A DNA stretch of 9,707 bases from CAUZEO01 sp963578625 (GCA_963578625.1 CAUZEO010000202.1:1-9707); one strand, 5' to 3'. Shown: positions 1-6,797, counted from the stretch's first letter. The notes: generated by a model from the letters alone, not told the origin. Numbers and translations are program-made.

Positions 1-113
1 TCCGCGAAAAACTTCACGTAGCCGCGACCCAGTGGAGCATCCTCCACTCGCCGCCCGCAGTCGGTGATGCTGTCCCCGATGAATAAGATTGTCTGATTTC
101 GCTTGATCGGCAT
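1..113 (-). CDS. SGNH/GDSL-family hydrolase, N-terminal fragment (runs off window)
   Basis: Only the first 37 codons are in the window; the gene continues beyond base 1. The protein begins MPIKRNQTILFIGDSITDCG and goes on to PLGRGYVKFFA. ILFIGDSITD is block I of the SGNH/GDSL esterase superfamily, with the nucleophile Ser at residue 15, and the G-x-GYV stretch is common in the carbohydrate-esterase and lipase-like members. There is no signal peptide, so the start suggests a cytoplasmic enzyme. The start is supported by a GGAG ribosome site (119-122 on this strand) five bases upstream of the ATG. It is transcribed divergently from the dioxygenase gene with about 60 bases between the starts. 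Family is seen directly; the substrate is unknown. Deacetylation of a sugar would fit the sialidase and glycosidase genes nearby, but that is inference. Confidence 0.85.
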   Translation of the reverse strand, partial: MPIKRNQTILFIGDSITDCGRRVEDAPLGRGYVKFFA

Positions 114-118
114 GCTTT

Positions 119-122
119 CTCC
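119..122 (-). promoter_or_regulatory. Ribosome binding site of the GDSL hydrolase
   Basis: GGAG on the minus strand, five bases before the ATG at 113. It fixes the start of the truncated GDSL gene. It also argues against the upstream GTG at 128 as the start of the divergent dioxygenase gene, since that would bring the two coding starts almost into contact. Confidence 0.6.
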
Positions 123-175
123 ATTCCGTGAATTGTGGACGGACCAAGAGAATAAATTTTGTTACTATTGGCAAC

Positions 176-976
176 ATGAAAACGGAACAAATGAAATCTA
201 CGGATCTATTCGTCTACCGGAAATTGTCGGAAGATGACCTCAGGCTTTTCGGCGAAACGGGATACCACCGCTACGGACCGATTCTTACGGGAACCGGCCT
301 GGAGATGATGCGTGAGCAATGTATGAACGCGTGGTCCGCGGAGAAGGGTGAATTTGACGAAAATAAGAACTGGCTCCAGAACGCCCTGCTCCGAAACATC
401 CACAAAAAGTCGGCCATCGTTCGGGATTACTATTTCGAGGGTCCCCTGGCAGACGTGGCGGAGCAGATCATCGGCCCGAACATCAAGGGCGCCACCAGCC
501 AACTCACATTCAAAATGCGCGGCAACACGATGGATTTCGGCTGGCACCAGGACAACAGCTATGGCGAGCTCGATCCGTACAACGCGATCAGTTGCCTCAC
601 CGCGCTGGACGACGCGGACGAAGAGAACGGATGTCTTCGAATTATTCCTGGCAGCAACAAGGAAGGGCAAATCGAGCAGTCGGATTCCCGCACGGTTGAC
701 GATAAGGCTGCCCAGGTTGACATTAACTTGGAAGTGGATGAGTCGAGGGCGGTGCCGATGCCGATGAAAGCGGGCGAGTGCCTCTTCTTCAACTGCCATA
801 CCCTGCACCAATCCAGGGGCAACTACTCAAAAACCCGCGACCGGCGCATTCTCTTTCTCCGCTTCGCCGACGCGGACGCTGTGGAAGTATTCAACGACCG
901 AAAGCCCCGCATCGGCAGGCTTCTGCGCGGGAAAACGGTTTTCCCTGAAGTCCGCACGTACGAAGCGGATCTGTAG
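176..976 (+). CDS. Phytanoyl-CoA dioxygenase (PhyH)-like Fe(II)/2-oxoglutarate oxygenase
   Basis: A 266-residue protein, a usual length for bacterial PhyH-like non-haem iron oxygenases, which hydroxylate small molecules using O2 and 2-oxoglutarate. The double-stranded beta-helix core is visible. The iron-binding H-x-D is His124-Gln-Asp126 in GWHQDNSYGELDPYNA. It is followed by the family's ALDDADEENGCLRIIPGS stretch and by the distal iron His211 in HTLHQSRGNYSKTRDRR, whose arginines are candidates for 2-oxoglutarate binding. There is no signal peptide, so the enzyme is cytoplasmic. The substrate cannot be read from the sequence; true phytanoyl-CoA activity is unlikely to be the role in bacteria. 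Start choice is uncertain. A GTG at 128 is in frame but crowds the divergent gene; the ATG at 176 has no clear ribosome site; the ATG at 191 has a weak GGAA before it. The gene stands alone and is followed by repeat-rich noncoding DNA. Confidence 0.85.
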   Translation: MKTEQMKSTDLFVYRKLSEDDLRLFGETGYHRYGPILTGTGLEMMREQCMNAWSAEKGEFDENKNWLQNALLRNIHKKSAIVRDYYFEGPLADVAEQIIGPNIKGATSQLTFKMRGNTMDFGWHQDNSYGELDPYNAISCLTALDDADEENGCLRIIPGSNKEGQIEQSDSRTVDDKAAQVDINLEVDESRAVPMPMKAGECLFFNCHTLHQSRGNYSKTRDRRILFLRFADADAVEVFNDRKPRIGRLLRGKTVFPEVRTYEADL

Positions 977-1050
977 GGGTCCGCACCCTATGGCACTTCT
1001 GACATACGGTCAGATCGGCGGTGCAGCTCACTTAAGATGCCATTCATTCT

Positions 1051-1060
1051 GGTCTGTCCC
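1051..1060 (+). repeat. GGTCTGTCCC box, copy 1
   Basis: One of four copies of GGTCTGTCC(C) in the window, all on the plus strand and all in noncoding DNA (1051, 1261, 4603, 4782). They come as two pairs, 210 and about 180 bases apart. Confidence 0.5.
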
Positions 1061-1098
1061 GAATGTCGCTGACTTAAGCTGTCGCTCCGATGTGGTCC
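1061..1098 (+). repeat. Dispersed repeat, copy 1 (shared with 9565-9598)
   Basis: GAATGTCGCTGAC (1061-1073) followed by CTGTCGCTCCGATGTGGTCC (1079-1098). Both blocks recur exactly at 9565-9577 and 9579-9598; this copy has four more bases between them. Noncoding at both sites. Confidence 0.6.
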
Positions 1099-1122
1099 TT
1101 TCATGACTTATCCATATCTCAG

Positions 1123-1208
1123 TACGGCGGGGACCGCCGTCTCCAAATTCATGTCTTCGTGCTTTTCAGAATGTTGCCGCATCTCTGGAGACGGCGGTTC
1201 CCGCCGTT
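1123..1208. repeat. GC-rich inverted repeat (hairpin)
   Basis: The 23-base arm at 1123-1145 (core GGCGGGGACCGCCGTCTCC) is complementary to 1186-1208 with two mismatches, separated by about 40 bases. Each arm also contains its own GGCGG/CCGCC palindrome. The left arm, with one more base on its left (1122-1145), recurs without change at 6891-6914. A downstream AATGAATTGATCAT (1215-1228) recurs at 6937-6950, so this is a dispersed element of which the second copy is a shortened version. Confidence 0.65.
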
Positions 1209-1260
1209 CCCGAGAATGAATTGATCATGATGAGGCCTTAAGCGCCTTCGAGCGCCTTCA

Positions 1261-1270
1261 GGTCTGTCCC
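1261..1270 (+). repeat. GGTCTGTCCC box, copy 2
   Basis: Exact copy of the box at 1051-1060 in the same orientation. Together the two enclose the GC-rich inverted repeat at 1123-1208. Confidence 0.5.
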
Positions 1271-1314
1271 TATTGTAACCCGTGCCTGGGAATGCCGATA
1301 TGCCGGGGCGGGGC

Positions 1315-1790
1315 TTACTGCTGGACCATGGGCCAGGCATTAGGCCAGGGGGAATTCTCACTGGTGCCGTCGGGCTCGGGCCGGAAGGGAACGAGGTGTC
1401 CGTCTACACAGAGAAAGTTCATTTTCCCCACGTGGAGAAGTGATTCGATGTCCTGGTTAGGGTAGAAAGGATCGAGCAACGCCTCGTAAAGATTCGCCAG
1501 CGGCGCGTAGTTTATTTCAGCGTTGTACGACCATGCCCGGCCCGCGTCAAAGGTAGCGGGAATATTGTATCGCCATCGCCGATAATCGAAGATCCAGACC
1601 GCGCGAACGGGGCTGACAACGTCGGCGATGTTGCGCATCACGTGGTTGTTTTCCCGCAGCGGACCGCCGGCATCAGCAGGGCGGCAAGGATGGAAATGAT
1701 CGCGATGACCACCAGGAGTTCAATCAGGGTGAAGCCTCCGCATCCACGCCTCATTTCGCCCGGAAGCGATGTATCACACATGGCACTCAT
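1315..1790 (-). pseudogene. Broken H-X9-DG-type prepilin gene (internal deletion and frameshift)
   Basis: A decayed paralog of the intact prepilin at 7121-7927. The first part (1790 down to about 1660) encodes MSAMCDTSLPGEMRRGCGG followed by FTLIELLVVIAIISILAALL, the prepilin peptidase site (Gly before Phe, Glu at +5) and hydrophobic helix, then stops at TGA 1638-1640. The second part, in another frame, reads ENNHVMRNIADVVSPVRAV, then WIFDYRRW, LLDPFYP and DGTSENSPWPNAW to a TAA at 1315. It matches the C-terminal half of the paralog and keeps the H-x9-DG spacing (H-VGKMNFLCV-DG). About 113 codons of the middle are missing. The junction lies on GGCGGTCCG, whose counterparts in the intact gene sit at both edges of the missing part. 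The start chosen matches the paralog's MNAMSETRR start. A truncated product is possible but unlikely to work as a pilin. Confidence 0.8.
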
Positions 1791-1940
1791 CTGGCTTGAC
1801 GTACTATAGAATTCCCTATGCGGCCAGAGGGGCTTGATCCCATTTGTCAAGGTTTCGAGGCGATTGTCCGTGCGCTGACGGCACGGGTCCTCCGGCCAGG
1901 ATGCCGGGATGGAAAACTGGATTGAACCTTTTCAGGGAAT

Positions 1941-3359
1941 ATGGCGGCTTTACTGGAAATCCTTACCACGCTAGAAAAGAAGCGCGACAACCGAACAGGA
2001 TTGGCAGTAGGGTTTCCATCTGAAGAGTTTCCACAGCGTTATTTTATGACTGTCACCCAATCCCCCGCCAGGCTCATCGCCCCGCCGCGAACCCGCGACG
2101 GCCGGACCTATCGTTACGGCGTAGCCGCCCCATTCCAGATCGCGCCCGGCCTGGCCGGACTGATGACCTCGGTTCGCAATGAAGGCTTTGTGGTCGGGGA
2201 CTTCGAGAACGGGTGCGACCTGATCCTATTTGAAGACATAGACAATATCTCAACCGACAACTGCATTGAGATCTGCCGCAACACGCATTTCACCAACGAG
2301 GCCGGCGAAGACCGGATTATTCTTCGTTTTCCCATCCGCGGCGGGTTCGTGCCCTATGGCGCAAAACGGGAGGACGGTTCGCCACATCCATTTGCGGGCA
2401 CCGGATTCGGCCTATGCGAAGCGGCCGATTTCCCACGATATAAAGATGGGTATTACAGCAAGGCGGACAAGCAGGACAAAGCCGTTCGCACCACCGAGGT
2501 GTATCAGTTTGCCTACGACGGAAACACGTTCCGGGTCGTCGGCTGTGAAGTATATGGACCGGAAAACCCGATCTATACCCCCGGCTCCGAATGGGCTCTC
2601 ACCTGGCCCAGCCTCACCGAAGGGGTTATGGACGGGGATGATTACCTGTTTCCGGTCCTGGCGATGACCGGGGATGTGGGAGCGTGGTATACCAAGCGAA
2701 TGGCGGCCGGAGTGTCGCGGTGGAGATACGAGGACGGCCAGTGGAAAGCGATTTCATTTGTACCGGTGATCGTGGCGGAGAATGTGCCGAAAATCGGCGA
2801 CCCGGAGCAGGCGAAGGACCCTGCGTACGCACTCTGGATGGAACCAAGCATAGCGCGGGACACCGACGGCTCCTACCTCTTCACCGCGCGCGGCTGCTAC
2901 GGGCTTACCAACAACTTGCTGAAAGTCTGGCGTTCCCGCGACGATGCCGCGAACTGGGACCTGATCATTGATCAGCCGGAGGCGCGGGCGCAGTCCACGA
3001 CGGTCATGGGACGGTCCGCGGACGGCGTGCCCTACATCATCTGCAACGAACTTGGACGCGAGCGGGACAAGCTGGTGATCTACCCGCTCAATACGGAACG
3101 CAACGGATTGGAGGATGCCGTGCTGGTCCGCGACGCCCTCGAAGAATTCGGCCCTCCGCCGAGCGGGAAGGTCTGGTTCATGGATCACCCCGGCAGCAGT
3201 ACCCTCTTTCTCAGCGATGGAAAGTGGCATCATGTCATCTCCTACCGGATCATGGACCGCGGGGAGCACGCGGGCGGCGTTCCGCCCCCGCAGACCGGTC
3301 AATATGTGGAGGAAGTAATCACGGACGGCGAGGTCCGTCCCCCCTGGCGTTTCGGTTGA
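1941..3359 (+). CDS. Sialidase-like (BNR/Asp-box) beta-propeller protein
   Basis: A 472-residue protein of the exo-sialidase-like, probably six-bladed propeller type. The best evidence is a degenerate Asp box, SRDDAANW (residues 332-339, consensus S-x-D-x-G-x-T-W, with Ala and Asn in the Gly and Thr places), and WMEPSIARDTDGSYLFTARG (299-318), a glutamate followed by the strand-turn-strand pattern seen in sialidase and glycosidase propellers. Further blades are suggested by DDYLFPVLAM and GVPYIICNE. No signal peptide is visible, so it would act inside the cell unless the start is wrong. The ATG at 1941 has AGGGA only two bases upstream and is the first start after an in-frame stop; an ATG at 2046 is the alternative. 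It is followed after 21 bases by the TIM-barrel gene, suggesting an operon acting on a shared glycan. I cannot identify the full catalytic triad of true sialidases, so the activity is unproven. Confidence 0.6.
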   Translation: MAALLEILTTLEKKRDNRTGLAVGFPSEEFPQRYFMTVTQSPARLIAPPRTRDGRTYRYGVAAPFQIAPGLAGLMTSVRNEGFVVGDFENGCDLILFEDIDNISTDNCIEICRNTHFTNEAGEDRIILRFPIRGGFVPYGAKREDGSPHPFAGTGFGLCEAADFPRYKDGYYSKADKQDKAVRTTEVYQFAYDGNTFRVVGCEVYGPENPIYTPGSEWALTWPSLTEGVMDGDDYLFPVLAMTGDVGAWYTKRMAAGVSRWRYEDGQWKAISFVPVIVAENVPKIGDPEQAKDPAYALWMEPSIARDTDGSYLFTARGCYGLTNNLLKVWRSRDDAANWDLIIDQPEARAQSTTVMGRSADGVPYIICNELGRERDKLVIYPLNTERNGLEDAVLVRDALEEFGPPPSGKVWFMDHPGSSTLFLSDGKWHHVISYRIMDRGEHAGGVPPPQTGQYVEEVITDGEVRPPWRFG

Positions 3360-3380
3360 GTTCTAGCCACTGAAAACACA

Positions 3381-4379
3381 ATGTCCGACTACGTATTCAA
3401 CAACGACGGTTTTGGTCCACTCGTGGAATTGGCGAAGACGGGGATGACCGAGCAGGATGCGATCGATGTTCTGGTCCGGCCTTTAGCCGAATCGGATCTC
3501 ACCGCGCTGGATTGGTGCATCATGACCACCGCCGAGCACAACTGCCGCACCCGGCATGGGCGGGCCTTCGACGGCATCGGGGTTGGCCGCGATATTGACC
3601 AGATGATCGGCAGGGTAGTGGCGCATTACAACGGGCAGGACGAAGACCTTCTGGATCTGGTCGTGAAGCACGGTCACGATCAGGGCATCGAGGTATACGG
3701 TAACGTGCGACTGAGCCACTGCCTGAACGCGGAACGCGTTCCCGATTGCCCAGGAGTCGTGAATTTCTGTCACTACAACTCGATCAAGAAGGATTTCAGA
3801 AGCTGGGCGTTTCATGCCTACCTGATCGAGCTATTCGAGGATATCCTCGAAAAAGGCATCGACGGCATCAGCCTCGATTTCGAACGTAAGGCTCCCTTTT
3901 TTCCTCCCGGAACGCCCGAGGAGGAGAAGCTCGATTCCTGTCTGTGGTTCATGCGAAAAATCCGCAAACTCACGGATAGACCGGTCATCGTCCGCGTCGC
4001 TCATGAAGAGGAGAAGGGCCGCGCCCAGGGACAGGATCCGATCACCTGGATGAAGGAAGGATTGGTCGACGTGGTCATACCGGGCACACACAACCACGAG
4101 CCGGATTCGCTGGATTGGACCTTCGATCGTTTTCTGACCGGTGCGAAAGCATCGCCGCGGCCGTGCAAAGTCTGGCCCCAGGTCTGGCCTACGGGCACGG
4201 GATGGGAAGACGGAGATACGGCCAAAAAGCATACCTCCGAGGCCGTCATTCTGCGTACACGCGAGTTGATCGACCAGGGCGCGGACGGAGTCTACTATTT
4301 CAATTTCTGCTGCTACGGCAAGGATGGGCAATTATTCCAGCAGGACGATCGCTATACGTTCTCAAATCTGAAGTTATGA
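3381..4379 (+). CDS. TIM-barrel glycoside-hydrolase-like protein
   Basis: A 332-residue protein with the layout of a (beta/alpha)8 glycosidase-like barrel. Visible strands include ALDWCIMTTAEHN, GIEVYGNVRLSH, GIDGISLDFER (159-169), PVIVRVAHEE, LVDVVIPGTHNH and GADGVYYFNFCCYG. The stretch IDGISLDFE closely follows the GH18 signature (hydrophobic-D-G-x-D-x-D-x-E), with Ser164 in place of the first Asp of the D-x-D-x-E part and Asp166/Glu168 kept. Glu168 is the natural candidate for the acid/base. The overall feel is also that of the putative family-10-like (GHL) glycosidases. No signal peptide, so cytoplasmic. The gene starts 21 bases after the sialidase-like gene and probably depends on that gene's promoter; no good ribosome site precedes its ATG. 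The enzyme class is likely; the exact family and substrate are not. Confidence 0.6.
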   Translation: MSDYVFNNDGFGPLVELAKTGMTEQDAIDVLVRPLAESDLTALDWCIMTTAEHNCRTRHGRAFDGIGVGRDIDQMIGRVVAHYNGQDEDLLDLVVKHGHDQGIEVYGNVRLSHCLNAERVPDCPGVVNFCHYNSIKKDFRSWAFHAYLIELFEDILEKGIDGISLDFERKAPFFPPGTPEEEKLDSCLWFMRKIRKLTDRPVIVRVAHEEEKGRAQGQDPITWMKEGLVDVVIPGTHNHEPDSLDWTFDRFLTGAKASPRPCKVWPQVWPTGTGWEDGDTAKKHTSEAVILRTRELIDQGADGVYYFNFCCYGKDGQLFQQDDRYTFSNLKL

Positions 4380-4602
4380 ATGGGCGAGCTGGCCCGATGA
4401 ACGTGACAGGGCGCCGTAAGCGACTTCCCCACTTTGTCCGGCCCTTGCAAGCGCAGCATTTCCGTCCGCCTCGAGAGTTGCGATACAAGGATCCTGGGCC
4501 GCTTCCCCGCCGGAATCAAGTTTGTGGGCTTAATAAAATCTTGCCATGGGGCGAGCAAAAAGTGGGAAATCTCGTTGGTGGCAGTTTAGACAACATATAA
4601 AG

Positions 4603-4612
4603 GGTCTGTCCC
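4603..4612 (+). repeat. GGTCTGTCCC box, copy 3
   Basis: Same ten bases and orientation as the boxes at 1051 and 1261. Here followed by GAACGG, close to the GAATGT that follows copy 1. Confidence 0.5.
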
Positions 4613-4722
4613 GAACGGCGCGAAGATAAGCTCATATGGATGGTAGCATGGGATCTTCGTGATAGCTGACCTGTGAATGACGAATTCCGGAGCTGATTCT
4701 ATTCATTTATAAAAAATCATTG

Positions 4723-4745
4723 GTCATTTGGGTATTTCGTCATTC
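4723..4745 (+). repeat. TCATT-rich dispersed repeat, copy 1
   Basis: Matches 9672-9693 except for one additional T here; the common core is GGGTATTTCGTCATTC. Belongs in style to the ATTCGA/GACATT repeats at 7005 and 8297. Confidence 0.5.
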
Positions 4746-4781
4746 TCGGATCCGAAAGGGACCTTATCCTCGCGCCATTCG

Positions 4782-4790
4782 GGTCTGTCC
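4782..4790 (+). repeat. GGTCTGTCC box, copy 4
   Basis: Nine of the ten bases of the box, in the same orientation as the other three. Confidence 0.45.
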
Positions 4791-4949
4791 ATAACATGTG
4801 GAATGCAGGAAAATGGGGAAAATGTTGACGTGGGGGGCTCTGTAGTAGCATGTTGTATGGGAATTCGGAGCGCATTATGGACTTGAGTTGCGAGATGCCG
4901 GTGGGCTCCGACCGGGTTTTGAATTGTTGCAGAAACGGCCGAACCAAAC

Positions 4950-4953
4950 GGAG
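4950..4953 (+). promoter_or_regulatory. Ribosome binding site deciding the start at 4961
   Basis: GGAG seven bases before the ATG at 4961. Together with the signal peptide starting at that ATG it rules out the in-frame ATG at 4850. Confidence 0.65.
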
Positions 4954-4960
4954 ACACCTC

Positions 4961-6688
4961 ATGAACTCTCGAATCTTGCGATGGACTGTTGCCGGCACGC
5001 TGATTTTTCTCTCGATCGTGGCAGCACCCGTTGATGCCGCCAATGTCGTTTATAATATTCCGTTTTTCACCGGGGCCGATGCGGGCGTGGGGGACGACCA
5101 ACCGGGCGTATTTACGGATGCAAACGGCGCGAACTGGCAATGCGTTCGGGGAAGTGGTATCGCCAACGGGTTTGACGCCATGTTGCTGAATAGGTGGTCC
5201 GACGCTCGAAATCGCTGGGAATCGCCCGGTTTCGCGGCAGCGAGTTCGGCCTACGAGGCCGGGCCCTGTCTGTATTCCACCGCAGATCAGACCGATTCCA
5301 TCATCGTTTTCTCGGCGCCGGTTGCGGGCGAGTACTCGATGAGCGGGACCCTGTTTTTGAATGGGACAAATCTGAATTCGGTGGGCGAAGTGAAGATCCG
5401 CGCGGACATTTTTCATCAAGGATGCGGTCTCTCCACCGTCGGGGTGGAAGTTGCGCGGTTCGCCTATAACGCCTTTTTCGGACAGCCGAACCATACCGAG
5501 TGGAACCTGGGGCTCGAATCCGCCCTTGCCGCGATAGATATGCAGGCAAATGACCGACTTCTAATCAGATGCCGCAAAGTGGGCACCGCGGGTGAACTTC
5601 GCGGTGATATCAGCGGGGTGACCATCACCGGACCTGACGTGGATATTCCAGCGATTACCAATCTCCTGGCGCATGCCGCGTCGCTGACACTTGCTAGCCA
5701 GGCCGGCACCGAATATACGATTCAGTCCGAAAGCGCACTGGCGGCAGGGACCTGGACCGACACGCAGATTCTATCAGGATCGGGCTCCGACATGACCATT
5801 CTTGTAGATGCGGCTGCGAGCGCGAACAACAGCTACCGCTACACGACCGGACAAAGGCGGCGGACGGTCACCTGGTTCTCCGGACCGGATCTCGGGGTTC
5901 TGGACGGCGAGGAACCGGACCCCGGGTTTGTCGATGTCGACGGCGGCACCTGGCGGCACCACCGAAACAGTCCGTGGGGAAACTACTCTGGCATGCGTAC
6001 CCAGCAGTGGAGCAGTGTGAGAGAACGCTGGGAATCGACCAGTCTCACGGGCTCGAGCGAAGCGTTCGAAAACGGGCCTTTAATCAACGCAAACCAGCCC
6101 ACGCTGTGGACCGGAGGCAATCAAGCAGACGCGATCCTGATTTACACGCCCAACGTTCCTGCCGGCGGCGGAAATTACAGCTTCAATGGGATCCTTGAGC
6201 TCGATGCCACCGACACCGCACACGGCATTCGCGCCCAAGTCATGCACTACGATGCTGCAGGAGCTTCTACGCTCCTGTATTCCTTCAGCAGCGGCACCAG
6301 CACCTTTGATGTGGGTCTCGACCTGGGCGAGGAAACCAACCTGCAGAACATCGCAATGTTGCCAGGCGAGCGGCTGGGCCTCGGCTTCCGCAAAGTGTTG
6401 TCCGATGGATACGTGGAAGGACGTCTTTACGGCGAGGATCCCGTTACGATTATCGGGCCGCCCTCGCCGCCGATCCCGTTCCATGCCGTGAGCGGTGGCG
6501 ATGCGCCGGGATTCTCCTTCGCGAGCCAGGCCGGAGCCGAATATAGCCTGCAATGGACGACCAACAAAGTGACGGATGGCTGGTGCCCGATTCCCAGTGT
6601 CGCCATCGGCACCGGTGCCGACCTGGTCGTCTTCGATGCCAACCACTCCTCGCAGGCGACCTACCGGGTGATTGGAAAACTGCCGTAG
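4961..6688 (+). CDS. Secreted two-module protein (module A + Tyr-Trp-Arg-Val domain, twice)
   Basis: A 575-residue exported protein of unknown function. Residues 1-26 are a signal peptide (MNSRILRW, then a hydrophobic stretch ending VDA). Module 1 (about 28-223) and module 2 (about 301-497) are homologous: F-x-G-x-D-x-G-V-x-D, W-S-x-x-R-x-RWES, G-x-YS-x-x-G-x-L and a G-x-RL...RKV...G ending. Both look like all-beta, jelly-roll-type domains. Each is followed by a ~70-residue domain (about 225-297 and 500-575) with the pattern ASQAG-x-EY-x-x-Q ... W ... G-x-G-x-D ... YR, a type common in verrucomicrobial secreted proteins. Module 2 is far closer to the single module of the protein at 8511-9269 than to module 1. 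Unlike that protein it has no PEP-CTERM tail; it ends VIGKLP. It may bind polysaccharide at the surface or outside the cell, but no catalytic motif is evident. Confidence 0.8.
   Translation: MNSRILRWTVAGTLIFLSIVAAPVDAANVVYNIPFFTGADAGVGDDQPGVFTDANGANWQCVRGSGIANGFDAMLLNRWSDARNRWESPGFAAASSAYEAGPCLYSTADQTDSIIVFSAPVAGEYSMSGTLFLNGTNLNSVGEVKIRADIFHQGCGLSTVGVEVARFAYNAFFGQPNHTEWNLGLESALAAIDMQANDRLLIRCRKVGTAGELRGDISGVTITGPDVDIPAITNLLAHAASLTLASQAGTEYTIQSESALAAGTWTDTQILSGSGSDMTILVDAAASANNSYRYTTGQRRRTVTWFSGPDLGVLDGEEPDPGFVDVDGGTWRHHRNSPWGNYSGMRTQQWSSVRERWESTSLTGSSEAFENGPLINANQPTLWTGGNQADAILIYTPNVPAGGGNYSFNGILELDATDTAHGIRAQVMHYDAAGASTLLYSFSSGTSTFDVGLDLGEETNLQNIAMLPGERLGLGFRKVLSDGYVEGRLYGEDPVTIIGPPSPPIPFHAVSGGDAPGFSFASQAGAEYSLQWTTNKVTDGWCPIPSVAIGTGADLVVFDANHSSQATYRVIGKLP
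5948..5997 (+). repeat. 50-base perfect inverted repeat, arm 1
   Basis: These 50 bases (starting ACCTGGCGGCACC, ending TCTGGCATGCG) are identical to the reverse complement of 9055-9104. They lie in module 2 of the two-module protein and in the module of the PEP-CTERM protein, in the same codon frame (codon 330 here, codon 56 there). The flanks diverge at both synonymous and replacement sites. Confidence 0.9.
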
Positions 6689-6752
6689 TGCAGATAATGC
6701 CGCTCACATTGAGCGCGTCTGCACTTCGTCGGCACACTTCGTCGTGTACATA

Positions 6753-6797
6753 TAGTCCAGTACACTTAGTCGGACTAGGTGTGGAGACTAAGTGTAC
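6753..6797. repeat. Perfect 12-bp inverted repeat with an alternative inner hairpin
   Basis: GTACACTTAGTC (6760-6771) pairs perfectly with GACTAAGTGTAC (6786-6797) across a 14-base loop. The loop itself carries GACTAGGTGT (6773-6782), which can pair with the same left arm (one wobble), and GGACTA (6772-6777) complements TAGTCC (6753-6758). It begins about 65 bases after the stop of the two-module gene. Just upstream, CACTTCGTCG variants repeat at 6722 and 6735. Possibly a transcription terminator or 3'-end structure; the T-run is some 14 bases further on, so it is not a classic intrinsic terminator. Confidence 0.55.

Larger units (their letters stand above)
977..1314. other. Gene-free, repeat-rich gap
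   Basis: No convincing gene on either strand. It holds dispersed-repeat members listed separately: GGTCTGTCCC boxes at 1051 and 1261, a sequence shared with 9565-9598, and a large GC-rich inverted repeat at 1123-1208. It also has a small hairpin (TCTGAC 998-1003 with GTCAGA 1009-1014), two copies of ACTTAAG (near 1030 and 1072), and a tandem 10-mer AGCGCCTTC(G/A) at 1241-1260. No clear intrinsic terminator follows the dioxygenase gene. Confidence 0.6.
4380..4960. other. Gene-free gap with dispersed repeats; leader of the modular secreted protein
   Basis: No supported gene. The first 220 bases show no recognisable signal. After that come GGTCTGTCC boxes at 4603 and 4782 enclosing about 180 bases, and a TCATT-rich repeat at 4723-4745 that recurs at 9672-9693. 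From about 4850 the reading frame of the next gene is open, but the ribosome site and signal peptide show that translation starts at 4961, leaving a 5' leader. Confidence 0.55.

Noticed and set aside
1803..1850. TTGACA and TATAGT on the minus strand upstream of the broken prepilin
   Set aside because: They are 36 bases apart, too far to be one sigma-70 promoter, and neither has a partner at proper spacing.
2754..3302. 182-residue minus-strand open frame
   Set aside because: Shadow of the sialidase-like gene; composition reflects the GC-rich third positions of the real frame.
4115..4600. 161-residue plus-strand open frame overlapping the end of the barrel gene
   Set aside because: The first half is out-of-frame barrel gene; the rest shows no recognisable motif or ribosome site.
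4825..4854. TTGACG as a -35 box upstream of the two-module gene
   Set aside because: No acceptable -10 hexamer at 16-18 bases; the best candidate (CATGTT) is too poor to claim.
4724..5494. 256-residue minus-strand open frame
   Set aside because: Antisense to the start of the two-module secreted protein, which has a signal peptide, ribosome site and homologous modules. The antisense product is low-complexity, Arg/Pro-rich and shows no domain.
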